From: a virus
IMG/VR virus record: IMGVR_UViG_3300008266_000068
Coordinates: 1 to 57,973 of that record
Length of the DNA stretch: 57,973 bases
Direction: 5' to 3' (one strand)
Positions 46,401-55,158 of this stretch are shown here, piece after piece. Position 1 is the stretch's first letter. Every line of letters starts with the position of its first letter. The position numbers and the translations under genes were made by a program. The notes beneath the pieces were generated by a model, which did no database searches, had not been told where the DNA came from, and worked only from the letters and a program-made list of their open reading frames with translations.

Positions 46401-46503
46401 CACCTACTTTAGTAGTATCATATGCTAAATTACCTACTGATTTCTGCGCAATAATTTTATTGCAAAAACTAAACAACAGTAATAATAAAAGAATTTTTTT
46501 CAT
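43423..46503 (-). CDS. Signal-peptide fibre/adhesin-like protein
   Basis: Residues 1-20 (MKKILLLLLLFSFCNKIIAQ) form a Sec signal peptide with the AQ junction typical of Bacteroidota. Three copies of a [L/I]-[L/M]-P-R-x-T-T-x-x-[M/R]-[N/D]-A-I-V-[S/T]-P module follow, near residues 70, 525 and 830 (ILIPRLTTAQMNAIVSP, LLIPRLTTPERDAIVSP, VLMPRQTTAQRDAIVTP). Between them lie YadA-head-like repeats (NTAIGKDAM, NTALGADAL, NVAIGGYAN, NVAVGTFAK, NVMIGTSTG). The last 140 residues resemble a jelly-roll trimerisation domain. It reads as a trimeric fibre or adhesin. A cleavable export signal is unusual for a virion protein, so export or host-gene capture is possible. Confidence 0.75.
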   Translation of the reverse strand: MKKILLLLLLFSFCNKIIAQKSVGNLAYDTTKVGGVKSGGDRDGVFLINGKLRIGNTGSSFLAPNSSSILDVTSTTKGILIPRLTTAQMNAIVSPLSGLLIWNTDSLMICSYNGTAWRKVFTGTNFWYNTGNTGTNNTNFIGTVDSVHALQGRIWDNSAWYIGQPHSWLTQAPLAPTEFGFPGQSLVTIGYKAGQAMVKKDLDNPTLSASGYSLTAIGGYAGTNIGNKLDPDSAWLTPGQTTVIGNLAAINLQYGSASDYGRVTTVGSLANFMTVAGQGVTSVGAGAMERGIKVTNNTAIGKDAMRTIGNGSYNTALGTSAGGFAAGIIDTIIITNGGSGYTTATITVDPPKTYGQPNMPALYEAVATATPIISLGVITGATITFPGIGYVDRAATNYTHGSWTVPTVTITGDGVGATATAVVANSNHNTWIGQAAGWRDRASFGSNFIGSWSGANNTRYKDSLMNFLGYYTGVLATVPTTTNLKNATAIGALTKVAQSNTVILGDSSQNTNVGIGTSIPNSSALLEMKTTSRGLLIPRLTTPERDAIVSPAIGLMVYNTTDSTFNFYRSSGWGAISSSSGWSTLGNVSTDSSINFIGTTDNRAFVFRVNNEKSGTINSNNRITSLGYRAADVATGVWNTALGADALGSTTTGTGNTAIGDSALASNVIHSGNVAIGGYANGRNANSDNTIVGFVAFRKATSSGGNTVMGKEAMYEHLTGNYNVAVGTFAKTKSLYGAYNIAMGRNAQYWDTIGNYNVMIGTSTGNIHRAAHKNIIIGNFVDGQTANDSALLNIGNLIYGTNIYGGQTASSGAPTAAGRVSIGVATANASAILDLTSTDKGVLMPRQTTAQRDAIVTPATGLQVYDSTIKAPVFYNGYSWGTSGLQTQSSRVTSQFDKTSNTTLDDITGLTATLVAGKTYRFEAILYTTSNVAGGVQFAIAGTATATNIIYESFPAYPSLGIGGRGTALGTAVSAVTAVTAASLTIKGTITVNAAGTLTVQFAQNASFGTASSVLVGSTFVVTEII

Positions 46504-46514
46504 ATTTTTTTTAT

Positions 46515-47099
46515 TTAAACATCCAATCCAAAAGCGTTAATAAAAATTAAATCTGTATTTGTGAGAGTTTGAACGCAAGGTTTTACAATGTTGCCGGGTA
46601 ATAAAGATAATGTGCCGGGAGTAATATCACTTAAATAATAAGTACTTGCTGCTACCAATCCTAATCCACCACTAAGTCCTGATAAATAACCGTTAACTAT
46701 TAATCTGAAACTATTTGCGTTTATTACTTCTGATACCATTCCAATCATTCTTGCATTTTGTGAAGTATCTGCTAAAGCTTTTTCAAATCCTGTTCCTGAA
46801 TCATATCTTAAAATATCACCTTTTACAAAACCATGAGCAGCTTTTGTAAATTGTATCAAACCTATAGTTTGTAATGCAGTAAAAATTGTACCCGATGTTA
46901 CTAAATTACTACTACCATTAGTAACTACAGAATCAAAATCACGATTTAATACTTCCCAAAGTGATGATACTGTATTCCAGAATTTTATCTTCTTAATTCC
47001 GATATTATCATCATACCATAATATCTTCTTATTTACAGGCGCAGTTGTTGAAATTATTATTGCAGCAATAGGACCTAAATTTTTAATGATTGGTGGCAT
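46515..47099 (-). CDS. Fibre-like structural protein
   Basis: The 194-residue product begins with a hydrophobic stretch (IIKNLGPIAAIIISTTA) and KILWYDDNIGIKKIKFWN. This resembles the attachment part of phage fibres in which a short W-Y-[D/N] segment precedes the shaft. The remainder is Gly/Thr/Ser-rich beta sequence (ARMIGMVSEVINANSFRLI, GGLGLVAASTYYLSD). It lies between the 2061-residue protein and the signal-peptide fibre, so it is probably part of the same appendage. No enzymatic motif. Confidence 0.65.
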   Translation of the reverse strand: MPPIIKNLGPIAAIIISTTAPVNKKILWYDDNIGIKKIKFWNTVSSLWEVLNRDFDSVVTNGSSNLVTSGTIFTALQTIGLIQFTKAAHGFVKGDILRYDSGTGFEKALADTSQNARMIGMVSEVINANSFRLIVNGYLSGLSGGLGLVAASTYYLSDITPGTLSLLPGNIVKPCVQTLTNTDLIFINAFGLDV

Positions 47100-47144
47100 G
47101 TTAATATTATTAATTCAAAATTAATACTTTTTTGTTTTATAATT

Positions 47145-50100
47145 TTATTTTTCACCGGCTTCATATACCTTACCACTTTCAGGAACTTTAAACTTCGGAA
47201 TTATTATTCCAGTTTTAACATTATCGTAATCAGAAATTTGTAAATCTTTTATTTGTGGAACATTAACTGCAGTTACGCTTTTGTTTCTTTCTATTAAATC
47301 CAACAAAGGTAAAGTGTATTGTTTGTCGTTATATTTAAACGATATTTTAATATCTTTACTATTAGTAAACATATTTGAAACTGTAGTTAACGTATCTGAT
47401 ATAAATTTCTTTGTAGAAGATTCGTTTATAGAAGAAATAAACTGATTTACATTTCTTTCTCTATTTTCAAATGTATGTAATTTTTCGTGTTTTGTTTTTA
47501 ATTTTTCTAATCCTTTATTATAAACTTTATCTTTTGATTCTATTTTACTTAAAAAATCAATATCTGTTGGTAAAGTTTTCGTACCATATAATTCAGAAAA
47601 ACCATTTAAAGTATTTGCATGAAAAACTGATTCAATTACATCTGCATATTTTTCAGGTATATCAATTCTCTTTGCTGTACGTTTATCATAATATACTCCA
47701 TCTTTTTTAACAGAATAAATTAATTTATCTTTTAAACCAGCATATATTGTTGAATTTTTTAATTCATTTTTTCTATACTCAAAATCATCGTCTTCTTCAA
47801 TTTTTTTATGATACCTTTGAGTATATGGAACACCTTTGCTTGATACTTTTTTCACTGCTTCAACTGTTAACGCTTTTTCAAATTCGTTTAAAACATCGTA
47901 TTCATTATATTCAATACCGAAGAAGTCGTTTGCTTTATTCAATTCATCAGGTATATAATTAAAATACGTTGTTTCATTTCCTGCAGATTTTTTTAATTTG
48001 TTGTAAAAATACCAATCAGTAACTAAATTTAAAGATTTTTTAGCGCGTGTATAAGCCACATACCTGAGATTAGCTTCCTGTGTTGCCTGAAATTCATTTT
48101 TAGCACGTGTTCCATGTAACATATCATCTTCAACAATATAGACTCTATCAGCTTCTAATCCCTTCGCTTTATGAACTGACGATAACTGAATTCCACCTTT
48201 CTGTGATTCTGAAAATATTTTACTAATATTTGCAACCATTTCATTAGGTGTTTTTGAATCATCTCGTAATGCTTCATAACATTCTCTACGTTCTGTCAAA
48301 TTAATAACCGGATTTGATTCCAATGCTTGTTCATGCGTTAATCCACGTAATACCTGTTTGTTAATTATTTTACCAATTTCTAAATTAATTTTAAGATACA
48401 TATTTTTAAACCCTTCAGGTGAATCCATTAATTTTTTACCTACATATCTTTGAATTTCATTTATCATTGTTTCACCTATATCACGACCTTTTATTGTTGC
48501 TGCCTTTTTTTCACCAATAAATTTCATACATAAAGAAATCAAAGGCGCGTTATTTCTACACAACACCATATCGCCTGCTTTAATATCGTTTATAGATGAT
48601 TCTAAATTTACTTCACCATCTTCTGCTTTTTCCCAATAATCAATATCAACGCCTGTTGTTTGCCTAACGTAATTTATTATTGATTTACCACAACGATATG
48701 AAACTGAAAGTGGAAGACGTTTTGTATTTTCAGTATTAGCTATATTTTCAAATGATTCATGATCACTTCCCATAAAACCAAATATAGCCTGTCGTGGATC
48801 ACCTACAGCAACCATTCTACCACCAATCTTTGGATCGAACATTTTTCTAACTAATTTTAATTGCGCTTTATTTAAATCCTGACATTCGTCAACAAATACA
48901 AAATCATATTTTTGTACTCCAAATTTATCATACGCTGCAGGTAAATAAATCATGTCTTCATAATCTATCATTTCAGTTCTTGCATCCAACATTTTCATAC
49001 AAGTTCTTACATACTGTGCTTCATTTGAAATTAATTCAACACCTTGTCTACGTACTAATTCAGTTAATAAAGCTGGATCAGCGGTTAAATTTTGCTGCCC
49101 TGTTGAAACTAATTTATAAACATTAGCCATAAATTCGATCTTATCGCCATCTTCTAATTTCTGTTCAGTAGCAATTCGATTAACAAATTCATTAAGTACT
49201 AATTTTTTCTTATCTTTTTCAACCTTTATATATTTACCATAAACTTTCTTTATACAATTAAATCCAAATGCATGCAATGTTGAGCAATCAACTTCCTTAG
49301 GTAATCTTTCACTTAATTCAGTTTGAATAAGTTTTGAAAACGCTACAAAAGCTATTTTTTTATTTTTAGGAATAAACTCCATACTATTAACTATAGTAGT
49401 AGTTTTTCCAGTACCAGCTTTTGCATCTACCGCGCAATTACCTTCACCGCTTTGAATAAAATCAAAAATACCTTGTTGCTGTGGAGAAGGTGTTTGTTTA
49501 GGTTTTATTGAAATTTCACCTTCAATATTTAATGAACCATCTGAAGCAGTTGAAGGTGTATTAACATCAGCAGTTTCTTTTTCCAATTCTTTAACTTCTT
49601 CAATTTGTTTTTCTTCTTTACTTATAAGATGTTTGTAATCACTATGAACATGATGTTCATTGCCAACTATAGGTACCCACCCTGCTGCAGTTTTTACATT
49701 TTTCTTAGCCTTATCTAATGAACCAATTGGAAATGCTTTTTTACCTTTTTCAAATTCATCATCGATATTACCTTTTTCCATTACTTCACATATCGTATCT
49801 TTATTATCAATTAATGTTTGTATAAATAAATCGTCATTGTCATCGTTTCTATCCATATTATACATCACAAAACTTATAGCTTGTAGTGAACCGTTAAGTG
49901 ATATTTCTGGAGTAACTGTTATTAATTGTTTTGGTGAAATTATTTCATCAAATTTTTCTTCTATAATTCCAGTTAATCTTTCTTTTAAATCTAAAATAAA
50001 AAATTCGCTTGGTATTTCATTTAAATTATTAATACTTACTAACTGATAATCATGTTGTTCTTCATGATCTAATACAATATGATCTTCAATTACAAAATTT

Positions 50101-53100
50101 TCATTTAATAAAATGTAGAAGTAAAATGATTTTGTTTTATCTGTATTTTCTATTACTTTAGCAAATCTTACATCTTCTTCATTAAAGACAATATTTATTT
50201 CTTCCAACGTTTCACGAATTGCTGCACAAATAGGTGTTTCATTTAATTCTATTTTACCACCCGGTAATGCTAATTTACCGGGCATAAAATCATCGTCTTT
50301 ACTTCTCTTTACAAGTAATACTCTTAAATCATTTGTTACAACTATTAAATCTGCGTATTGTGGTTTTTCTTTTTTAAATTTATTTAGTTTTATAATATTA
50401 CCTATAGCATCTGTAAAAGGCTTAAAAAACTTTGATATTGCTGCGAATCCTGACGATTCTCCGACTTTTTCGTCTTCGCCAAATAGTTCATCGATAGCTT
50501 TTTTTAATTCATCAGATTCATAAAGTTTGCGCATCTGACTTAAAATATCTTTATTCGACGAAATGATATTATGACTTATAATATTTCTGTCGTAAAATAA
50601 ACCTGAAACTTCAGTTTCTACCTTTTCAATTTTTTGCGCCTTAGGCATTTTTGAATCCTTGAAGTTATGTGCCATCATTGTACATATAACATCACCAGGG
50701 TAATTTTCAATTAATTTATCGTATGATCTTTTACTAATTACAACAGCGGGTTGATTCCTTTGTGCAAATCTGTTAGCTTCAAGAATATTGTCTTGATTAT
50801 ATGCTGGCTTATTTTCAATGCTTTGATATGTACCATTTCCATTGTCAACTAAAAACGCAGGTGAACCTACATCACTTGATCTATATGAACGTAATAAATT
50901 TCTTGTTTCATCAGGTGCATAAGGTTTTTCAAATTTTACAGCCCAGGGACTTACTGATAATACTTTTAAATCCAATTCATCTTTAAAATTGTTTCTTATA
51001 AAATCCTTATGAACAAGATCGTATATTTTCTGACTGTCTTTTAATAATGAATGTGTACCATTCATTTCATCAAGTTTTGTATTTTGATACTCTAACGCAC
51101 TTTGTTTTGTAACAAATTTTTGTGAATGTGTTTTTATAATATCGCTATCACCAGTATCAAGATAACTATCTATACTTTTTTTATTTAAATGATAAAAAGA
51201 ATAATACTCTGCAAAAGCTTCTTCAGGTGAAACATGAGCATAATCAGTAATTAATTTTATACCACTGTTGCTACCATTTCTTGGTATTCTTATATCATCG
51301 CCTGTTGCGTTATCTTTTGTTCTTTCTTCTTTATAACTCCATCCACATTGATTTGCAAATTTTCTATATTCTTGACTTCCATATCTATCAAGTTTTTTAG
51401 AAACAGCATGTCCCATTTCATGAACAACTACAGAAGCGAAATGATCTGTCGCGTCTATGTTTGATACTTTAGAAGTTGCTCGTAAACAATCTGGTGAAAA
51501 CTGTATTTTTTTATTATTAGGATCGTAAAACGCGTAAGTCTTCGTATATTCATTATCATATTGTATTGTAGTTAAATTTGAATTATTTACAATATGACCT
51601 TTTGGCAAAGTATCTATTAACTTTTCAATTGTTTCTAATGCGTTAATATTTGATTTATTCCAATCACCTGTTAATTGTTTTTTATATTTTGAATTAAAAC
51701 GCATTTGAAGTACTGGTTTAAAATCCAATTTCGCTTTTTCAAAATAGTCTTTATTTATCAAATCAGTAAATATAATATCTAAATCGTATTTATTTACTGG
51801 AAATTTATTTGCATTTACATAACTTTGAAAATGATTCTTCGCTTCCTCTTCTGAAAAACCAACTTGTTTGAATTTCTTTAAAAAGTTACCTTTTATTTTT
51901 TCAGCATCTTTTATATTTGCCAAACTTATAGTTGGAACATTATAACGAGGTACAGATACAGAACCATTATCGCCAAAACCTAAAGTAACTTCAATATTTT
52001 GTCCTTGAAAAAACGTTAATAATTTTTTACCTGTTAATGAAAATCTTTTAAAAGCTGAATTAGTAGCAGCAGTAGGTTTTGGGTGTTTACCTATTATCGA
52101 TAATAAAGAAGCAAATCTTTGTACATGTAAATCATTATCTACAGTATTTTTAACAAAAAATCTACTCAATGAATTTGTAGCAACTGCTGTAAGAGCTAAT
52201 GACGATATACCTGACGTTTCGTTTGCATCTACAATTAAACTATCACGAGTACCTAAATATTTCATTAGTTCTTTCATTATCTGATTTGATCCTGTTACAG
52301 TTAATGCAACACCATCGTAATCATAATTACTTTTTTGTGTATCTGCAACAACTGATAATACACCTTTGACGTTATTTATTTCAACATCGTAATCGTTTGT
52401 TAATTCTTCATTAGTTGGTACGTTATCTTCAACGACTGTTTTTTCTAACTTCTTTACAAGATCGCCGTAAAATATATGCGCATCTGAAAATATATCTACA
52501 TCAAAACGTTTTATTGATTCTTTTTCTAAATACGTTTTTATAGCATCGTTATTATGATTTAAATAAAATTCAAAATCTTTATCAATGCTATCAGTTTGTG
52601 TTTGATATAATATCCAATTACTACTGAAATTTTCAACACAAAATTGTTTTAATTCATTTACCTTATCAACAACTTCAAAATATTTATCGGCTTTTGAATT
52701 TCTTAAATCTGCAAGTTCACCTCTAAACTGCTTGTATTTTTCTTCTAATTCTGGTGAAAGGTTTTTAGCTTCAAGTAAATGTTCATAATTTGCTTGTATA
52801 ACATCTCCTAAATTAGTAAATAATGAAATATCTACTTCTTTAGAAAGTTTGTCTTTATATTTTTCCCTTACTTCTTTTTTAATTGCTTTTACAATATCAT
52901 CTTTACCATCAACTGCACCTACTGCTGCTAAACGATCTTGTATTTCAATATACATTTGTTGCCATATAGACATCGCACGTTTTGTAAATTCATTTGTAAA
53001 TGAATATTTTAACGCACCATAAAATCCTTCGTATTGTTTGAAATCAGTAGGTTTGAAAGGACCATTTTGTTCACCTTCAACTTTTTTAAAGTTTGTTATT

Positions 53101-53330
53101 ATTTCATCAAGAAAAACTTCACCATTTACAGGTTCTTTTATTCTACAAAATTCTTGTGATAATTTATTTAAGTGATTACCTAATTTTTCTAAAATTGGAA
53201 AACTTGGAAGATCATACCAACCATTATGATAATTTGTAGCCTCATGTAATTTTATTACCATTCCACGCTGCCAACTTCTAATTGTACCGACTGGGCAAAC
53301 TCTTGGCCGTTCTTCTTTTGAAATCGACAT
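47145..53330 (-). CDS. Giant virion-type protein: zincin, NUDIX and SF1 helicase
   Basis: This 2061-residue protein has three enzyme-like regions. HEMGHAVSKKLDRYG near 637 has the HExxH metalloprotease motif. A NUDIX box lies near 1018-1041 (ALPGGKIELNETP, then AAIRETLEEINIVF), with a DHEEQHDYQLV tail. A UvrD/PcrA-type SF1 helicase spans about 1290-1775: Walker A AKAGTGKTTT, FVDECQDLN, VGDPRQAIFGF, SYRCGKSIINYV, SVHKAKGLEADRVYIVEDD and YVAYTRAKKSLNLV. Between NUDIX and helicase sits the module AFPIGSLDKAKKNV, then AAGWVPIVGN. The first 560 and last 290 residues are helical and charged. It starts a few bases after a 59-residue gene. A packaged, cleaved cargo protein is inferred. Confidence 0.9.
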   Translation of the reverse strand: MSISKEERPRVCPVGTIRSWQRGMVIKLHEATNYHNGWYDLPSFPILEKLGNHLNKLSQEFCRIKEPVNGEVFLDEIITNFKKVEGEQNGPFKPTDFKQYEGFYGALKYSFTNEFTKRAMSIWQQMYIEIQDRLAAVGAVDGKDDIVKAIKKEVREKYKDKLSKEVDISLFTNLGDVIQANYEHLLEAKNLSPELEEKYKQFRGELADLRNSKADKYFEVVDKVNELKQFCVENFSSNWILYQTQTDSIDKDFEFYLNHNNDAIKTYLEKESIKRFDVDIFSDAHIFYGDLVKKLEKTVVEDNVPTNEELTNDYDVEINNVKGVLSVVADTQKSNYDYDGVALTVTGSNQIMKELMKYLGTRDSLIVDANETSGISSLALTAVATNSLSRFFVKNTVDNDLHVQRFASLLSIIGKHPKPTAATNSAFKRFSLTGKKLLTFFQGQNIEVTLGFGDNGSVSVPRYNVPTISLANIKDAEKIKGNFLKKFKQVGFSEEEAKNHFQSYVNANKFPVNKYDLDIIFTDLINKDYFEKAKLDFKPVLQMRFNSKYKKQLTGDWNKSNINALETIEKLIDTLPKGHIVNNSNLTTIQYDNEYTKTYAFYDPNNKKIQFSPDCLRATSKVSNIDATDHFASVVVHEMGHAVSKKLDRYGSQEYRKFANQCGWSYKEERTKDNATGDDIRIPRNGSNSGIKLITDYAHVSPEEAFAEYYSFYHLNKKSIDSYLDTGDSDIIKTHSQKFVTKQSALEYQNTKLDEMNGTHSLLKDSQKIYDLVHKDFIRNNFKDELDLKVLSVSPWAVKFEKPYAPDETRNLLRSYRSSDVGSPAFLVDNGNGTYQSIENKPAYNQDNILEANRFAQRNQPAVVISKRSYDKLIENYPGDVICTMMAHNFKDSKMPKAQKIEKVETEVSGLFYDRNIISHNIISSNKDILSQMRKLYESDELKKAIDELFGEDEKVGESSGFAAISKFFKPFTDAIGNIIKLNKFKKEKPQYADLIVVTNDLRVLLVKRSKDDDFMPGKLALPGGKIELNETPICAAIRETLEEINIVFNEEDVRFAKVIENTDKTKSFYFYILLNENFVIEDHIVLDHEEQHDYQLVSINNLNEIPSEFFILDLKERLTGIIEEKFDEIISPKQLITVTPEISLNGSLQAISFVMYNMDRNDDNDDLFIQTLIDNKDTICEVMEKGNIDDEFEKGKKAFPIGSLDKAKKNVKTAAGWVPIVGNEHHVHSDYKHLISKEEKQIEEVKELEKETADVNTPSTASDGSLNIEGEISIKPKQTPSPQQQGIFDFIQSGEGNCAVDAKAGTGKTTTIVNSMEFIPKNKKIAFVAFSKLIQTELSERLPKEVDCSTLHAFGFNCIKKVYGKYIKVEKDKKKLVLNEFVNRIATEQKLEDGDKIEFMANVYKLVSTGQQNLTADPALLTELVRRQGVELISNEAQYVRTCMKMLDARTEMIDYEDMIYLPAAYDKFGVQKYDFVFVDECQDLNKAQLKLVRKMFDPKIGGRMVAVGDPRQAIFGFMGSDHESFENIANTENTKRLPLSVSYRCGKSIINYVRQTTGVDIDYWEKAEDGEVNLESSINDIKAGDMVLCRNNAPLISLCMKFIGEKKAATIKGRDIGETMINEIQRYVGKKLMDSPEGFKNMYLKINLEIGKIINKQVLRGLTHEQALESNPVINLTERRECYEALRDDSKTPNEMVANISKIFSESQKGGIQLSSVHKAKGLEADRVYIVEDDMLHGTRAKNEFQATQEANLRYVAYTRAKKSLNLVTDWYFYNKLKKSAGNETTYFNYIPDELNKANDFFGIEYNEYDVLNEFEKALTVEAVKKVSSKGVPYTQRYHKKIEEDDDFEYRKNELKNSTIYAGLKDKLIYSVKKDGVYYDKRTAKRIDIPEKYADVIESVFHANTLNGFSELYGTKTLPTDIDFLSKIESKDKVYNKGLEKLKTKHEKLHTFENRERNVNQFISSINESSTKKFISDTLTTVSNMFTNSKDIKISFKYNDKQYTLPLLDLIERNKSVTAVNVPQIKDLQISDYDNVKTGIIIPKFKVPESGKVYEAGEK

Positions 53331-53338
53331 GTGATAAT

Positions 53339-53518
53339 TTATTTATGTTCTACCAATACTGATAATTTACGTTTGTTACATTCATCTATCGCCGCGTCTA
53401 TTAATTCATCTTTGCCGCATTCAATATCCTCAGTTACAGTAACAGAAATAATTTTTTGTAGTTCTTCATCAGACATTTTTTCTACAAATTCTTTAATATT
53501 TATTTTATTATGTGACAT
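53339..53518 (-). CDS. Small acidic protein before the giant gene
   Basis: A 59-residue ORF fills the gap between the AAA+ gene and the 2061-residue gene. It starts MSHNKINIKEFVEKMSD and ends LSVLVEHK, with TAA at 53339-53341. It is acidic and helical, with a single repeated D-E-L pattern and two Cys. The start is eight codons from a poor leader but the frame is open over 180 bases, and the stop is only eight bases before the next ATG. A plus-strand ORF over the same DNA is its shadow. Function unknown. Confidence 0.65.
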   Translation of the reverse strand: MSHNKINIKEFVEKMSDEELQKIISVTVTEDIECGKDELIDAAIDECNKRKLSVLVEHK

Positions 53519-53548
53519 AATTAAAAAATTTATTAATTAAAATAACGA

Positions 53549-55072
53549 TTAAGCGATATCTACAAGAACTGCAGCTTGTTTTTCGAATTTTTGTTTATCC
53601 AAAACACCACCATTCATTCTTTCATTAACTTTTGCAAACATTGCAAGGTTTGAAAGTGTTCTACCGTTTACTTTATCGATATCAAGGTTTTTTCTGTATT
53701 TAGTAAGAAAATCAATAACCGCTTGTGTATGTTCAGGTTTAACTCCCATATCATTTCCTTCCTTATCTCTGAACTTCATTATGTTTTTAATTTTATTCAA
53801 CTTATGAATTGTTTCATCCATAGTCATTGATAAATCAATTGCACGTGCTCTTGAATTAACAATAGGTTGAGGTAAATCTTTACGCCTTAAATTTGTAATG
53901 AATATTACTTCACCTGAAAACTTAAATGATTTAGGTGGATATACTTTTTTACCGTCTTCAGTTATTGATATTGGTTTTGGATTTGGGTACCTTATTGTAT
54001 TAGTACCTGAAGTATCTAAAGCACCTTTTAACATATTACCTGCATCTTCATCATCCCACATATTATCGCAGTCATCAAATATAACAAGCTTATCTTTATT
54101 TGTGTACATTAAATTATACATATCAGAAGGTGAAGTTGAACCTGTAATTGTTACAGCGTCGTATTCATCTGCATCTAAATGTAATTCTTCATCGTAAACA
54201 CGTTTGTTATTTCTATCCAACGATTTTAATAACTCCCATGTTTTACCAACACCGCCTGTACCATAAGCAATTAAAGCTTTAGGACGACCTGTAATCATAA
54301 TTGCATCCAAACATAAATCGTATGCATCCCAACGATCTTCGTAACCAACACCTAATGTTTCTGCAATTTTCTTTTTCTGAAAACGATTTATTTTATCGTA
54401 ATCTTTTTGCGAAACTTCTTCCTTAATATCGTTGATATCGAAGTCTTCAGACATTACGTCAACTTTACCATCTTTATCAGTAGGTACATCAGAAGGTAAA
54501 GATGAACCAGTAGGTTTTACAGATTTAAATCCTGAAAAATCATGTTCACGTAATTCCTGTTTTTGAAGATGCGTTGCGTATTTATAATCGCCCAATAAAT
54601 CACCGTGCACATTTGGATCATATATTCCCATAGACATTAAATCACGATGTTGTTGTGCGCGATTTACGTTTTTCTTATTTTCAATTATTGATTGTATTTT
54701 TTCTTCATCGCTATTACCATCAATATCTTTTTCACCTTTATATTTACCACCAAAATTATGAGCAGCATCAATTGTATTATCAACCCAACGAAATGTTTGA
54801 TATGTACTACCATCTTTTTTCTTTGCAATAATTTGTTTCTTTACAAGTTTTGAAGTGTCCAACATACCTTTCACTAAATAGCTTTTAAAACCTAAATCGA
54901 TATTGTTTAAAACAGATTTTTTAACTTCCTGTTTAACCTCTTCAACTTGTTTTTCTTCTTCAACACTTTTTTCAAGTTTAGATGCTTTATCACCTTTTTG
55001 TATTACTTTATCAATATTTTTATTTTTTGCATATTGATTCAGTAAATTAATTTTGCGTTGATTAGCTGACAT
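53549..55072 (-). CDS. AAA+ ATPase in head-morphogenesis block
   Basis: Residues about 258-430 form an AAA+/STAND-like ATPase core: Walker A AYGTGGVGKTWELL, Walker B LVIFDDCDNMWDDEDAG, and a sensor stretch EVIFITNLRRKDLPQPIV with RARAIDLSM. The first 100 residues are charged and include the module LVKGMLDTSKLVKKQIIA and, 10 residues later, QTFRWVDNT, shared in pattern with three other proteins here. Several [L/I]-x-K-[S/G] motifs occur (IQKG, LEKS, LVKG). Residues 100-250 are hydrophilic. It has a good upstream promoter. A packaging, injection or cargo-remodelling ATPase is possible; the substrate is unknown. Confidence 0.85.
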   Translation of the reverse strand: MSANQRKINLLNQYAKNKNIDKVIQKGDKASKLEKSVEEEKQVEEVKQEVKKSVLNNIDLGFKSYLVKGMLDTSKLVKKQIIAKKKDGSTYQTFRWVDNTIDAAHNFGGKYKGEKDIDGNSDEEKIQSIIENKKNVNRAQQHRDLMSMGIYDPNVHGDLLGDYKYATHLQKQELREHDFSGFKSVKPTGSSLPSDVPTDKDGKVDVMSEDFDINDIKEEVSQKDYDKINRFQKKKIAETLGVGYEDRWDAYDLCLDAIMITGRPKALIAYGTGGVGKTWELLKSLDRNNKRVYDEELHLDADEYDAVTITGSTSPSDMYNLMYTNKDKLVIFDDCDNMWDDEDAGNMLKGALDTSGTNTIRYPNPKPISITEDGKKVYPPKSFKFSGEVIFITNLRRKDLPQPIVNSRARAIDLSMTMDETIHKLNKIKNIMKFRDKEGNDMGVKPEHTQAVIDFLTKYRKNLDIDKVNGRTLSNLAMFAKVNERMNGGVLDKQKFEKQAAVLVDIA

Positions 55073-55129
55073 ACTTTTATTTTTTATATAAAGTAACTAT
55101 TTTAATTTTTAAATTCATGATCTTAAATA

Positions 55130-55158
55130 CAAAAATACGTTGTTTATTTGAAAGCAAA
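55130..55158 (-). promoter_or_regulatory. Bacteroidota-type promoter before the AAA+ gene
   Basis: The minus strand carries TTTG (55158-55155), a 17-base spacer, and TATTTTTG (55137-55130), matching the Bacteroidota -33 TTTG / -7 TAnnTTTG pattern, with a spacer slightly shorter than the usual 19-22. It begins exactly after the MuF-like gene stop and leaves a leader of about 55 bases. It is the only intergenic site seen with both boxes. Confidence 0.55.

Noticed and set aside
47116-47123. TAATTTTG, a -7 promoter match before the 194-residue fibre gene
   Set aside because: No -33 TTTG at a suitable distance; single -7 matches are common in AT-rich DNA. The same applies to TAAATTTG at 38248-38255 and TATATTTG at 56104-56111.
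53331-53540. 69-residue plus-strand ORF in a gap
   Set aside because: It covers the 59-residue minus-strand gene, which has the right orientation and spacing.
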